A stretch of DNA of 64,000 nucleotides from a virus. Position 1 is the first letter of the stretch; each line of letters starts with the position of its first letter. Below are positions 45,824-53,148 of the stretch, piece after piece. The position numbers were made by a program, and so were the translations under genes. Where the stretch lies: positions 1 through 64,000 of IMG/VR virus record IMGVR_UViG_3300024950_000032, one strand, 5' to 3'. The notes beneath the pieces are model-generated. The model did not search any database and was not told where the DNA came from. It saw nothing but the letters and a program-made list of their open reading frames with translations.

Positions 45824-46756
45824 TCAGGCAGCCAGCAGGGCGCCGCCCTTCACTGCATCGGCGATGCGCTCAGCGTTTGCACGGTGCACGTCGCTCGCCG
45901 CGTCGCGCTGGTGCATGACTTCTTGCGCGCTGATTGCCTGATTTTCAGAAGTGACAATGGCGGCGCGCTTCTTGCCCTTGTTGCCCTTCACTGCGACAGC
46001 CGCAGCGGCGATGCCTTCGGCAGCCTTGAGGGCGGCGGCAGCGGCGGCAGCCTGGGCGGCGCCCTCGGCAGCGACGCGGGCAGCCTCAGCGGCTGCGCGC
46101 TCAGTGGCTGCAGCCTCAGCGGCAGCCACCACGGGGAGGGCGGCGCGCACCAGGGAGAGCAAGAAGGGGGAAGCGCCCAGGGCATCGGCAAGGGTTTGCA
46201 CGCGGTCATCAGTAGCGCCGGTCAAGCTCTCCAGGGCAGCGCCCAGGGTGGCCGCAGCGGCAGCGACGCTAGACAGAGGCAGGGGGGAGCCCTTGCCATC
46301 GGCCACGGGCGCGGCGCTGCCGTCAATTTCCTGGGGGGCAGCGGCAGGGGTGGCATTCTTGGCCGCTTCCTTATCCGCCTCGCGCTTTGCTGCCTTCTTG
46401 TCACGCTCAGCGCTTACCAGTTCGGCAAGGCAAGGGAGGGCGAAGGCCTTCACCTCAGCTTGAGCGGCGCCAAGCCATGCGGCGCCCTTCTTTGCGCGGG
46501 CAAATTCCCCGGGCTTGCCCGGCAGAATCACGAGGTCAGCGAGGGCGCCGCCCAGGGTAGCGACGCACAAGCGGGCCGCGTCGCTGCCCTTGATGCTTTC
46601 GAGTGCGGCGAGCAGCTTATTGAGGGGGGTAAGCTGGCCATTGCTCAGGGCATGCGCTGCGGCATGGCGCATGAGGGGGGTAATGCTGGCGGGGGTGTTG
46701 GCGATGCGAGCGACGCCAGCAGTAAAGGCAGCGGCAGCGAGAAAGACCTTAGACAT
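45824..46756 (-). CDS. Ala-rich protein of unknown function (310 aa)
   Basis: Start ATG 46756 (MSKVFLAAAAFTAGVARIAN) with AAAGGG 6 nt upstream. A structured-looking N-terminal half (SITPLMRHAAAHALSNGQL, ADLVILPGKPGEFARAKKGA), a charged linker (ERDKKAAKREADKEAAK), then a long Ala-rich helical segment and a basic GNKGKKRAA patch. No family recognised. It is the only gene in the control region. Its DNA shares the GC-rich palindromes (AGGGCGCCGCCCT at 45837-45849) of the array upstream, so gene and array probably have a common origin. Confidence 0.62.
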   Translation of the reverse strand: MSKVFLAAAAFTAGVARIANTPASITPLMRHAAAHALSNGQLTPLNKLLAALESIKGSDAARLCVATLGGALADLVILPGKPGEFARAKKGAAWLGAAQAEVKAFALPCLAELVSAERDKKAAKREADKEAAKNATPAAAPQEIDGSAAPVADGKGSPLPLSSVAAAAATLGAALESLTGATDDRVQTLADALGASPFLLSLVRAALPVVAAAEAAATERAAAEAARVAAEGAAQAAAAAAALKAAEGIAAAAVAVKGNKGKKRAAIVTSENQAISAQEVMHQRDAASDVHRANAERIADAVKGGALLAA

Positions 46757-46888
46757 ATCGAACCCTTTCAATAGGGCGTGTTTGCCCCTATCGCTACAGG
46801 GGCCTATCCCCCGGCGATGTAGTGACTTTAGGCGGTATATCCCCCGACGGGATAGAGGGTAAACCCTTAGTTGTGCAAATTCTTTTGC
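46757..46888. other. 132-nt region of short inverted repeats upstream of the Ala-rich gene
   Basis: Small inverted repeats include GCCCCT/AGGGGC, TATCCC/GGGATA and AGGGT/ACCCT. A weak minus-strand -35 (TTGCAC) with CTATCC 17 nt on is present. No ORF is supported. Confidence 0.4.
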
Positions 46889-47169
46889 GGGGCAGGGCGG
46901 CGCCCTGGTGGCTGGGGATGGCATGCCCCAGGGGCAGGGCGCCGCCCTGGTGGCTGGGGATGGCATGCCCCAGGGCGCCGCCCTATCTAGTGTCACCCAG
47001 ACCGAGGGAGGGCAGGCCGAGGGGCAGGGCGGCGCCCTGGTGGCTGAGGGTGGCATGCCCAAGGGCGGCGCCCTTGTATATGTAGGTGACGACATCGGGC
47101 AGGCTGGCAAGGATAGGGCCAAAGGGCAGGGCGATGCCCTAGCCGTTTTGCGGGGCTGGGCGGCGCCCT
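46889..47169. repeat. array of GC-rich palindromes within 42-bp imperfect tandem repeats
   Basis: Seven copies of AGGGCG-n-CGCCCT or close variants start at 46894, 46936, 46972, 47026, 47062, 47128 and 47157. Two complete 42-bp units (46889-46930, 46931-46972) contain this palindrome plus TGGCATGCC, with a third, diverged unit from 47021. Plus-strand reading gives only repetitive peptides. Next to terminase genes and the putative origin, it could be a packaging, replication or regulatory site. Confidence 0.7.
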
Positions 47170-47269
47170 AGGCGAAAGCATGTAGGGTGGGCAGGCCTAG
47201 CCGCTTGACTACGGGGGTCTGAGAGCGCGGCGACAAGGGCGCGGCAAACCACCTCACCTCGAAAAAAAT

Positions 47270-47299
47270 TTCACCTGCCACAACTTTTTAAGACATAAT
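47270..47299 (+). promoter_or_regulatory. sigma70-like promoter for the terminase operon
   Basis: -35 TTCACC (47270-47275, 4/6), 18-nt spacer, -10 CATAAT (47294-47299, 5/6). The predicted start lies about 20 nt before the first late gene. The local AT-rich stretch (CGAAAAAAATTTCACC) supports a promoter. Confidence 0.5.
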
Positions 47300-47325
47300 G
47301 GGACACAAGGAAGGCAGGAAACACA

Positions 47326-47700
47326 GTGTCAAACAAGTCCCCGACGCAACGAGTTCGGCTCGATCCACGCATCAACAGCTTCCTGAGTCAGTTGGCGGTC
47401 AGCAAGTCGGCTGCAATCTCCGCAGCCATTGACGAAGCAGCAGAAGACCCTCAAGTGCTCGTAGAAGCCTTCAGGCGTAGTTTCGATACCGACATCGTTA
47501 CAGACGTCCAAACGACTGTTGTTATGCAGTCGTCCACAAAAGCTAAACTAGATGCTCTCACTGCTATGACGAAGTTAGGTAGAGAGCACACACTTCACCT
47601 CTGCGCCGAGGCATACATGCACAGGCGCATCACACAAGAGAACCAACATGAGCCTACTGAACGTGTACTCGATCTACAAGGAAGGTCTGATCAGCCATGA
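47326..47700 (+). CDS. tandem ribbon-helix-helix-like protein (124 aa)
   Basis: Two Arc/MetJ-like modules are visible: RVRLDPRINSFLSQLAVSKS (about 9-28) and TTVVMQSSTKAKLDALTAMT (about 63-82), each a beta-strand followed by helices. A protein with two RHH units could bind DNA as a pseudo-dimer. It starts at GTG 47326 with AGGA 6 nt upstream and opens the rightward operon, so it may be a late-gene regulator or contribute to terminase site recognition. Overlaps the next gene by 53 nt. Confidence 0.6.
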   Translation: MSNKSPTQRVRLDPRINSFLSQLAVSKSAAISAAIDEAAEDPQVLVEAFRRSFDTDIVTDVQTTVVMQSSTKAKLDALTAMTKLGREHTLHLCAEAYMHRRITQENQHEPTERVLDLQGRSDQP

Positions 47701-48262
47701 CGAGGCTGCAGCCCAATTGAACCTGACCCCGGAGAGCCTCAAGATCCGTATGGAACGCTGGGGCGACCGTATGCCAACTCTCCTCGCGGCACTTGACGCA
47801 ATTGCAAATGACGAAGCCACGCGCCCGGAAGTGGCAAGTGTGCTTGGCATTTCGTTACGAGAAGTAAATCATCTGATGGAGTCCTGGGGCATCAAGCGTC
47901 CCATCAAGCCGTACCTCATCAGCCGCACTGCCAGCAAGGTCAAGTGGGAACTACGCAAGAAGCACGCTATCGACTACATCGCGGGCGCTGACCTAGAGAC
48001 CTGTGCTCTAAACGCTCAGTGCAGCGATCGTCAGATCCGTCGTTGGGTATCGGAGCTGCTCGACAAGCATTTCGGGATGATGTTCAAAGACTTACGTGAA
48101 TTGACCATCCAACGTCGTCGCCGCCTGGCTGACGAAATCGAAGAAGCTGAGGGCCTTGAGCTTGCAGCTCAGAACGTCCTTAATTCAATTACCTCCGGTG
48201 AGAAGACTCTCGCCGAGGAAGCCCTAGAACGCCTAAAGGCAAAGCATCGGAATAAGAAATGA
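47648..48262 (+). CDS. HTH DNA-binding protein near terminase (204 aa)
   Basis: Shows repeated HTH-like units (SHDEAAAQLNLTPESLKIRM, PEVASVLGISLREVNHLM, CALNAQCSDRQIRRWVSEL) and a charged C-terminal coiled coil. The position before the small terminase suggests a packaging-related recognition protein or regulator. It could be an alternative small terminase subunit. Confidence 0.65.
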   Translation: MSLLNVYSIYKEGLISHDEAAAQLNLTPESLKIRMERWGDRMPTLLAALDAIANDEATRPEVASVLGISLREVNHLMESWGIKRPIKPYLISRTASKVKWELRKKHAIDYIAGADLETCALNAQCSDRQIRRWVSELLDKHFGMMFKDLRELTIQRRRRLADEIEEAEGLELAAQNVLNSITSGEKTLAEEALERLKAKHRNKK

Positions 48263-48696
48263 TTAATGACGAGGAAGTGAAGAGCTTTGGTACGTCGGGA
48301 AGTATTCCCACAAACGTGAAGGCACCATTCAATTGGTCGTCTTTACCTCTTCACCTCCTCATCAAGTACCGAGACGAGATTACTGCAGTACTTCCAAGCA
48401 CCAACCTGGCCGACCTGAACCTCGAACAGGAGCTAATCCTCCAATACCATTCGACTCGCCAGCTCCAGAACGACGTCCTCGACGAGGACACTATCCCCGC
48501 CAATCAGCGTGCCCAGGTCGCAAATGCGGTCGCCACGAGCTTGAATAAGCTGGCCGACCTGCAGGGCAGCATCTACACCAGTGAACGATTCAAGAAGATT
48601 GAGAACCTTCTGATCCGCACATTGACAAAATTGCCAGAAGAGCAGGCAGAAGCCTTTATCGTCGAGTACGAGAAGATCCTGAAGGACGCGAAATGA
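48259..48696 (+). CDS. terminase small subunit (probable)
   Basis: 145-aa helical protein (LNLEQELILQYHSTRQLQND, AVATSLNKLADLQGSIYT, RTLTKLPEEQAEAFIVEYEK), overlapping the large terminase by 4 nt. This is the typical size and position of a TerS that lacks an obvious HTH and forms a helical oligomer; the HTH function may be supplied by the preceding gene. Confidence 0.65.
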   Translation: MINDEEVKSFGTSGSIPTNVKAPFNWSSLPLHLLIKYRDEITAVLPSTNLADLNLEQELILQYHSTRQLQNDVLDEDTIPANQRAQVANAVATSLNKLADLQGSIYTSERFKKIENLLIRTLTKLPEEQAEAFIVEYEKILKDAK

Positions 48697-50381
48697 GTGG
48701 CATCGTCGACGTCCATATCGAGCGGCTGCGTACTGCGGTCCTGAAGAAGCACACGGCAGCGTCGATTGCCAAGTGGATCACCGAGGAGACGACCTACGGC
48801 GGTCAGCCGTACTCCTACGTCGGCCATGAGTACCAGGAAGCCATCCTCTCCGACACGTCGGTCGAGGTGAACGTGCAGAAATGCTCCCAGGTGGGCGTAT
48901 CGGAGGCCTCGGCCCGCATGGCACTTGCCATGGTGAACGTGATCAGCCCCTTCACGGTGGCCTATACGCTGCCGACAGCGCACTTTGCAGGTACTTTCAC
49001 CAAGACCCGGGTCGATACGGTGATCGACGGGTCGAAATTGATGAAGTCGGCCATCCACAAGACGACCGACAACAACGAGATCAAGCGTTTTGGTGACTCG
49101 TTCCTCTATGTACGAGGAGCTGCGTCCTCGAACGCACCTATTTCAATCCCGTGCGACATGCTCATCCACGATGAGTATGACTTTTCAGCTCAAGACGTGC
49201 TGACACAGTACATCTCGCGGTTGACTCACTCAAAATGGAAGTTCATTCGTCGATTTAGCACCCCGACACTGCCCGATTTCGGTATTAACAAGGAATTCAA
49301 GCAGTCGCGGAGGTTCCTGAACCTCTGTAAATGCAATCACTGCAATTTTTGGTTCACTCCAGACTATTACTCACACGTCAAAATCCCTGATTTCAAGGGC
49401 GATTTGCGCATCATGAATAAGCAAACGCTCTCGAAAATCCGCTGGAAAGAGGCGAAATTGCACTGCCCGAGCTGCCACAAAGTGCCCAATTTGATGCCTC
49501 AACACCGTGAATACGTGTGTGAGAACCCAGATTCGGGGTATGTGGCGGCCGGTTATCAGGTTTCTCCGTTCGATGCACCGACGATCATCGATACCAGCTA
49601 CCTGGTCAAGGCCAGCACCGACTACGCACGCGTGCAGGACTTTGTGAATTTCGGACTTGGCCTACCGGCTGAGGATTCCGAGGCCACCCTGACCCGAGAG
49701 GACTTCGTCAACCTGTTCGTGCATGCCGAGGGCAGCGCCGGTGTGAACGTGATGGGTGTTGACGTGGGCAACGTGTACCACTTCGTGGTCGGCTCGGTCG
49801 ATGCCTGGGGCGACATGGTGATCCTGCATCGCGAGCAGGTGCCCATGGGCACGGCCAAGAAGCGCTACGGCGAACTGCGGAGCAAGTTCAGGGTGGTGTG
49901 CTCGGTGATCGACTCCGGCCCGCACGCCGAGACGGTCATGAGCCTGCAGGAGCAGGACCCCAACCTGTATGCCAGCGTCTACATGAGGTCCAAGTCGATC
50001 CTGACGCACAACGTGGTCGACAAGGATAAGGACAAGGACAAGGGTCAGGAGTTCCTGCGCCAGGTCAACGTGAATCGCAGCCGTGCTTTCGATGGCTTCA
50101 TGAACTTCATCCGCGAGAACCACCTCACGATCCTGAAGACCGAGGAAGACGAGCTGTTCATCCAACACCACTGCAGCATGAAGCGCGTAAAGCAGTTCGA
50201 CAGCGAGTCGGGTGAGATGGTGTATTCGTGGGTGAAGACCGATGGTGAGGACCACTTCCACCACGCAGCCCTGTACTGCTGGCTGGCCGGCAAGATCAAG
50301 GGTGTCAGCAGTCCGACCATCATCCTGCCCACAACAGGGGTGTTCACTTTCCGCAACAAATCAGAACTTGCGCGAGATTGA
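48693..50381 (+). CDS. terL: terminase large subunit (GpA-like)
   Basis: 562-aa DNA-packaging motor. ATPase: KCSQVGVSE (63-71, lambda gpA-type deviant Walker A), MLIHDE (156-161, Walker B). A zinc-binding insertion has CKCNHC (213-217) and CPSC (258-261). Nuclease domain: GVDVGN with Asp357. The gpA-like family generally cuts at cos or specific sites. Codon use in about 49.08-49.54 kb is visibly more AT-rich than the C-terminal half, hinting at mosaicism. Confidence 0.93.
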   Translation: MSGIVDVHIERLRTAVLKKHTAASIAKWITEETTYGGQPYSYVGHEYQEAILSDTSVEVNVQKCSQVGVSEASARMALAMVNVISPFTVAYTLPTAHFAGTFTKTRVDTVIDGSKLMKSAIHKTTDNNEIKRFGDSFLYVRGAASSNAPISIPCDMLIHDEYDFSAQDVLTQYISRLTHSKWKFIRRFSTPTLPDFGINKEFKQSRRFLNLCKCNHCNFWFTPDYYSHVKIPDFKGDLRIMNKQTLSKIRWKEAKLHCPSCHKVPNLMPQHREYVCENPDSGYVAAGYQVSPFDAPTIIDTSYLVKASTDYARVQDFVNFGLGLPAEDSEATLTREDFVNLFVHAEGSAGVNVMGVDVGNVYHFVVGSVDAWGDMVILHREQVPMGTAKKRYGELRSKFRVVCSVIDSGPHAETVMSLQEQDPNLYASVYMRSKSILTHNVVDKDKDKDKGQEFLRQVNVNRSRAFDGFMNFIRENHLTILKTEEDELFIQHHCSMKRVKQFDSESGEMVYSWVKTDGEDHFHHAALYCWLAGKIKGVSSPTIILPTTGVFTFRNKSELARD

Positions 50382-50536
50382 CATTGTGGTAAATTGGGAT
50401 GGTCGCAGAACGAGACGGTATCGGACCTGATGATGGGTGCACCTGGTGCACCGCCGAGCGCGCCAGCGTGTCGTAAGGCAAACTCCTTGATTGTCCGCAA
50501 ACGGCGCGGCCACCTTCGGGTGGCCGTTTCCGTTTC
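50368..50536 (+). ncRNA. possible short transcript between terminase and portal
   Basis: A promoter-like TTGCGC-16-TAAATT with extended -10 TG (50368-50395) is followed 110 nt later by a strong terminator, predicting a roughly 135-nt RNA. A 37-aa ORF (50430-50543, MMGAPGAPPSAPACRKANSL...) exists but runs through the terminator and has a weak ribosome site. A small RNA is as likely as a peptide; both are tentative. Confidence 0.3.
50507..50536 (+). terminator. rho-independent terminator after terL
   Basis: CGGCCACC - TTCG - GGTGGCCG perfect 8-bp stem with UUCG tetraloop, followed by TTTCCGTTTC. Confidence 0.85.
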
Positions 50537-50546
50537 AGAGTGACGC

Positions 50547-50575
50547 TTGTGGAAAATGGGAAGGTCTGGTAAAAC
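50547..50575 (+). promoter_or_regulatory. promoter for the portal operon
   Basis: TTGTGG (50547-50552, 4/6), 17-nt spacer, TAAAAC (50570-50575) with extended TG. Directly after a terminator and just before the portal start. Confidence 0.45.
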
Positions 50576-50582
50576 GAGCCAA

Positions 50583-52163
50583 ATGCTTGCACGCCTGAAA
50601 TCCTTCATCACCGGAGTGGACCGCGAAGCCAAGGCGGCAGCGCCGGCCAGCGGGAAGTCGGGCTCGACCGTGTTGCCCAGCCAGCCTGTGCCCAAGGTGG
50701 CCAACAAGCAGCAGACAGCGCCTTCGTACCTGACGACGGCCAAGCCGTCGCCCAAGTCACCGCTCATCCGGCAGGACCGCAACCTCGCCAACACGGACCT
50801 CCTGACTTACCGCACCAGTGCGGACAGTCGCCAGGTCATCCGCGACTTTGCACGGGCTAGCCCGGACCTCAGCGCGGCCATCACGAGCTACATCCGCACG
50901 GGTATCACGAGCGGGTACAAGGCGATTGCCAAGAACCTGGATGGCACGGTCAATGCCGAGGCCACGAGCGCGCTGGCCCAGATCATCACCAGGATGAACA
51001 TCCTGAATGACTACAGCATCGGGTTCGATGACGGCTACTCGATCCGCAGCCTGAGCGAGGTATGGGCGCGGGACATCCTGCAGACCGGCGCCATGTGCGG
51101 CGAGCTGGTGCTGGACAAAACACGGTTGCCGGACCGTATCCACCCGGTGGCCACGGCCCAGATCCGCTTGTTCCCCAGCACCGACGCGAAGAAGCTGGTG
51201 CCCAAGCAGTTCCTGGCCGGCGAGTACATCGACCTGGACATCCCGACCTTCTTCATGGTCACGTTGGATGCCGATCTGCAGGAGCCATACCCGGTCTCGC
51301 CGATCGAATCAGCCATCCAGGGTGTGCTGTTCAGCGTCTCGTTCATGAACGACATCCGTCGCGTCGTGCGCCGGGCCATCCACCCTCGGATGGACGTCGC
51401 CATCGACGAGGAGAAGTTCCGCAAGGCCATCCCGCCTGAGATCCAGAACGACTCCGAGAAGCTTGAAGCGTACATGGCCACCGTCGTGGCTGACATTGAG
51501 GCCAAGGTGAACGGCTTGCAGCCGGAGGACGCCCTGGTGCACTTCGACACCATCGGCTTCACGGTGGTGGACCACGGCAATACCAACCTCAGCAACGAGT
51601 ACAAGGCGTTGCAGGAGATGGCGAACGCCAAGATTGCCTCGGGCACCAAGACGCTGCCCACGGTGCTGGGCCAGAGCAACTCAAATGCGAACGTCGCCTC
51701 GGCTGAGGTCATGATGTTCATGAAGTACGTCGAGGGCACCATCTGGGGCAAGCTCAACGAGATGTTCAGCAAGGTGTTCACGCTCGCCGTGCGCCTGCTG
51801 GGCTACGACGTCTACGTCGAGTTCGAGTACAACGCCATCGACCTTCGCCCGAAGGCCGAGCTGGAGGTGTTCAAGTCCCAGGAGCAGAGCAGGGTGCTTG
51901 AGCAACTGAGTTTGGGCTTCATCAGCGATGAAGAGGCCAGCATCGCGCTCACCGGCCACCTGCCGAGCGCCTCGTTCAAGCCTCTGTCTGGCACAGGCTT
52001 CTACGGCGCGAAGCCGGCCGGCGCCGACCAGGCTGTGCCAGGTGGCGGCGCCACCGGCGCCAATCCGACCGGGGTACAAAAGCCCGGCGACGGCCCCAAG
52101 AACCCCAAGGGCCAGAACGGCGGCAAGACGGCGCCGGGTAAGCAAGCCAGCGTCTTCCAGTGA
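50583..52163 (+). CDS. portal protein
   Basis: 526-aa dodecameric head vertex protein through which DNA is packaged. Family-like text: TSADSRQVIRDFARASPDLS, SEVWARDILQTGAMCGELVL, YPVSPIESAIQGVLFSVSF, and a Gly/Pro-rich tail. The start is set at ATG 50583 because 50547-50575 looks like a promoter; an earlier ATG (50556) or TTG (50547) would add 9-12 residues. Confidence 0.85.
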   Translation: MLARLKSFITGVDREAKAAAPASGKSGSTVLPSQPVPKVANKQQTAPSYLTTAKPSPKSPLIRQDRNLANTDLLTYRTSADSRQVIRDFARASPDLSAAITSYIRTGITSGYKAIAKNLDGTVNAEATSALAQIITRMNILNDYSIGFDDGYSIRSLSEVWARDILQTGAMCGELVLDKTRLPDRIHPVATAQIRLFPSTDAKKLVPKQFLAGEYIDLDIPTFFMVTLDADLQEPYPVSPIESAIQGVLFSVSFMNDIRRVVRRAIHPRMDVAIDEEKFRKAIPPEIQNDSEKLEAYMATVVADIEAKVNGLQPEDALVHFDTIGFTVVDHGNTNLSNEYKALQEMANAKIASGTKTLPTVLGQSNSNANVASAEVMMFMKYVEGTIWGKLNEMFSKVFTLAVRLLGYDVYVEFEYNAIDLRPKAELEVFKSQEQSRVLEQLSLGFISDEEASIALTGHLPSASFKPLSGTGFYGAKPAGADQAVPGGGATGANPTGVQKPGDGPKNPKGQNGGKTAPGKQASVFQ

Positions 52164-52260
52164 TCCAAAAGTGACAGTTGTGTAGAAAAGGAAAGCACGC
52201 CATACTGCGTGCTAACTGGCACATTCGGCTTGCTATAGCCGCACTTTGAGAGGATTCGAC
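52164..52260 (+). promoter_or_regulatory. 97-nt leader with hairpin and extended -10 element
   Basis: A perfect 7-bp hairpin (AGCACGC 52194-52200, GCGTGCT 52207-52213) and TG-C-TATAGC (52231-52239), without a good -35. May drive the structural cassette. Otherwise no gene. Confidence 0.35.
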
Positions 52261-52731
52261 ATGTCGGCTATGAGCGACACCCTGGAGAACAAGTTCATCG
52301 ACTGGTTCTTCCGCGCCCAAGCACTTGGCATTGCCGGCGCGTCCGCTGCCGCAGGCACCGGCCCCGCCAACCTGTACGTCGCGCTGCTGACCGCTGCGCC
52401 GAGCGACACGGGTGGCGGCACCGAAGTGACGGGTGGCGCGTATGCCCGCGTGGCTGTGGCTTCGAGCTTGGCCAACTGGGCCGGCACGCAGGCGGCTGCC
52501 TCGGTGATTGCCTCGACCGGCACGAGCGGCACCACCAGCAACAACAACGCCATCACCTTCCCGTCGCCCACCTCGAACTGGGGCACGATCGTGGCGTTCG
52601 GTTTGTACGACGCCAGTACGGCCGGCAACCTGTTGTTCTACGGCACCCTGACCACCAGTAAGACCGTGAACAACGGCGACGCGGCCCCCAGCTTCGCTGC
52701 TGCCGCGCTGAGCATCCAAATCGACAACTGA
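52261..52731 (+). CDS. phage virion structural protein, Gp80-like (156 aa)
   Basis: Contains ANLYVALLTAAPSDTGGGTE and GGAYARVAVASSLANW, a pattern of small phage structural proteins (Gp80-like) thought to be head- or tail-associated. The C-terminus is beta-rich (WGTIVAFGLYDASTAGNLLF). ATG 52261 has GAGAGG 7 nt upstream. Confidence 0.65.
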   Translation: MSAMSDTLENKFIDWFFRAQALGIAGASAAAGTGPANLYVALLTAAPSDTGGGTEVTGGAYARVAVASSLANWAGTQAAASVIASTGTSGTTSNNNAITFPSPTSNWGTIVAFGLYDASTAGNLLFYGTLTTSKTVNNGDAAPSFAAAALSIQIDN

Positions 52732-52767
52732 TGGCACCCGGGCGGCGCCCGCAGTGATTGACGAGAC

Positions 52768-53148
52768 ATGAACACCTACATCGTGACCCGCAAGAGCGAC
52801 GGCGCCGAGGTCTACCGTTACCAGGCCGCCGAGCCCATCGAGTGGAACGGCTGGGAGTTCGCCACGCACAACCACGCGCTGGCGCCCGACCCCGACGCCA
52901 TCAACGTGTTCACGCCTCCGACCTTCTGGGACGAGGTGAGCTTCCTGCGCCGGTTCACCGACGCCGAGCGTCTGGCGATCCGCGAGCGTGCGCTGATCGA
53001 CGTGATGCTGCAGGACTTCATCGAGCTTGTCCGCGCAGCAGGAGGCGCCAAGAGCGATGACCCGGATCTGCCGCGGGCCATGGCGTATCTGGTGGCGCTG
53101 CAAATCCTGACGCCGGCCCGCGCTATTGAGATCATGGGAGCCGCCTGA
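52768..53148 (+). CDS. phage structural or tail-fibre-assembly-like protein (126 aa)
   Basis: N-terminal YIVTRKSDGAEVYRYQAAEP resembles tail-fibre-assembly or putative structural proteins; the C-terminal half is helical (FTDAERLAIRERALIDVMLQ). Adjacent to the large beta-rich gene, with an overlap of one base. Function inferred from context. Confidence 0.5.
   Translation: MNTYIVTRKSDGAEVYRYQAAEPIEWNGWEFATHNHALAPDPDAINVFTPPTFWDEVSFLRRFTDAERLAIRERALIDVMLQDFIELVRAAGGAKSDDPDLPRAMAYLVALQILTPARAIEIMGAA

Noticed and set aside
46889-47169. CRISPR array
   Set aside because: Units are imperfect, directly abutting and palindromic with no unique spacers; no cas genes are present.
46908-47171. Plus-strand repetitive peptide (AGDGMPQGQGAALV...) as a gene
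   Set aside because: It only mirrors the palindrome repeats, has no ribosome site, and the repeats read equally in other frames.
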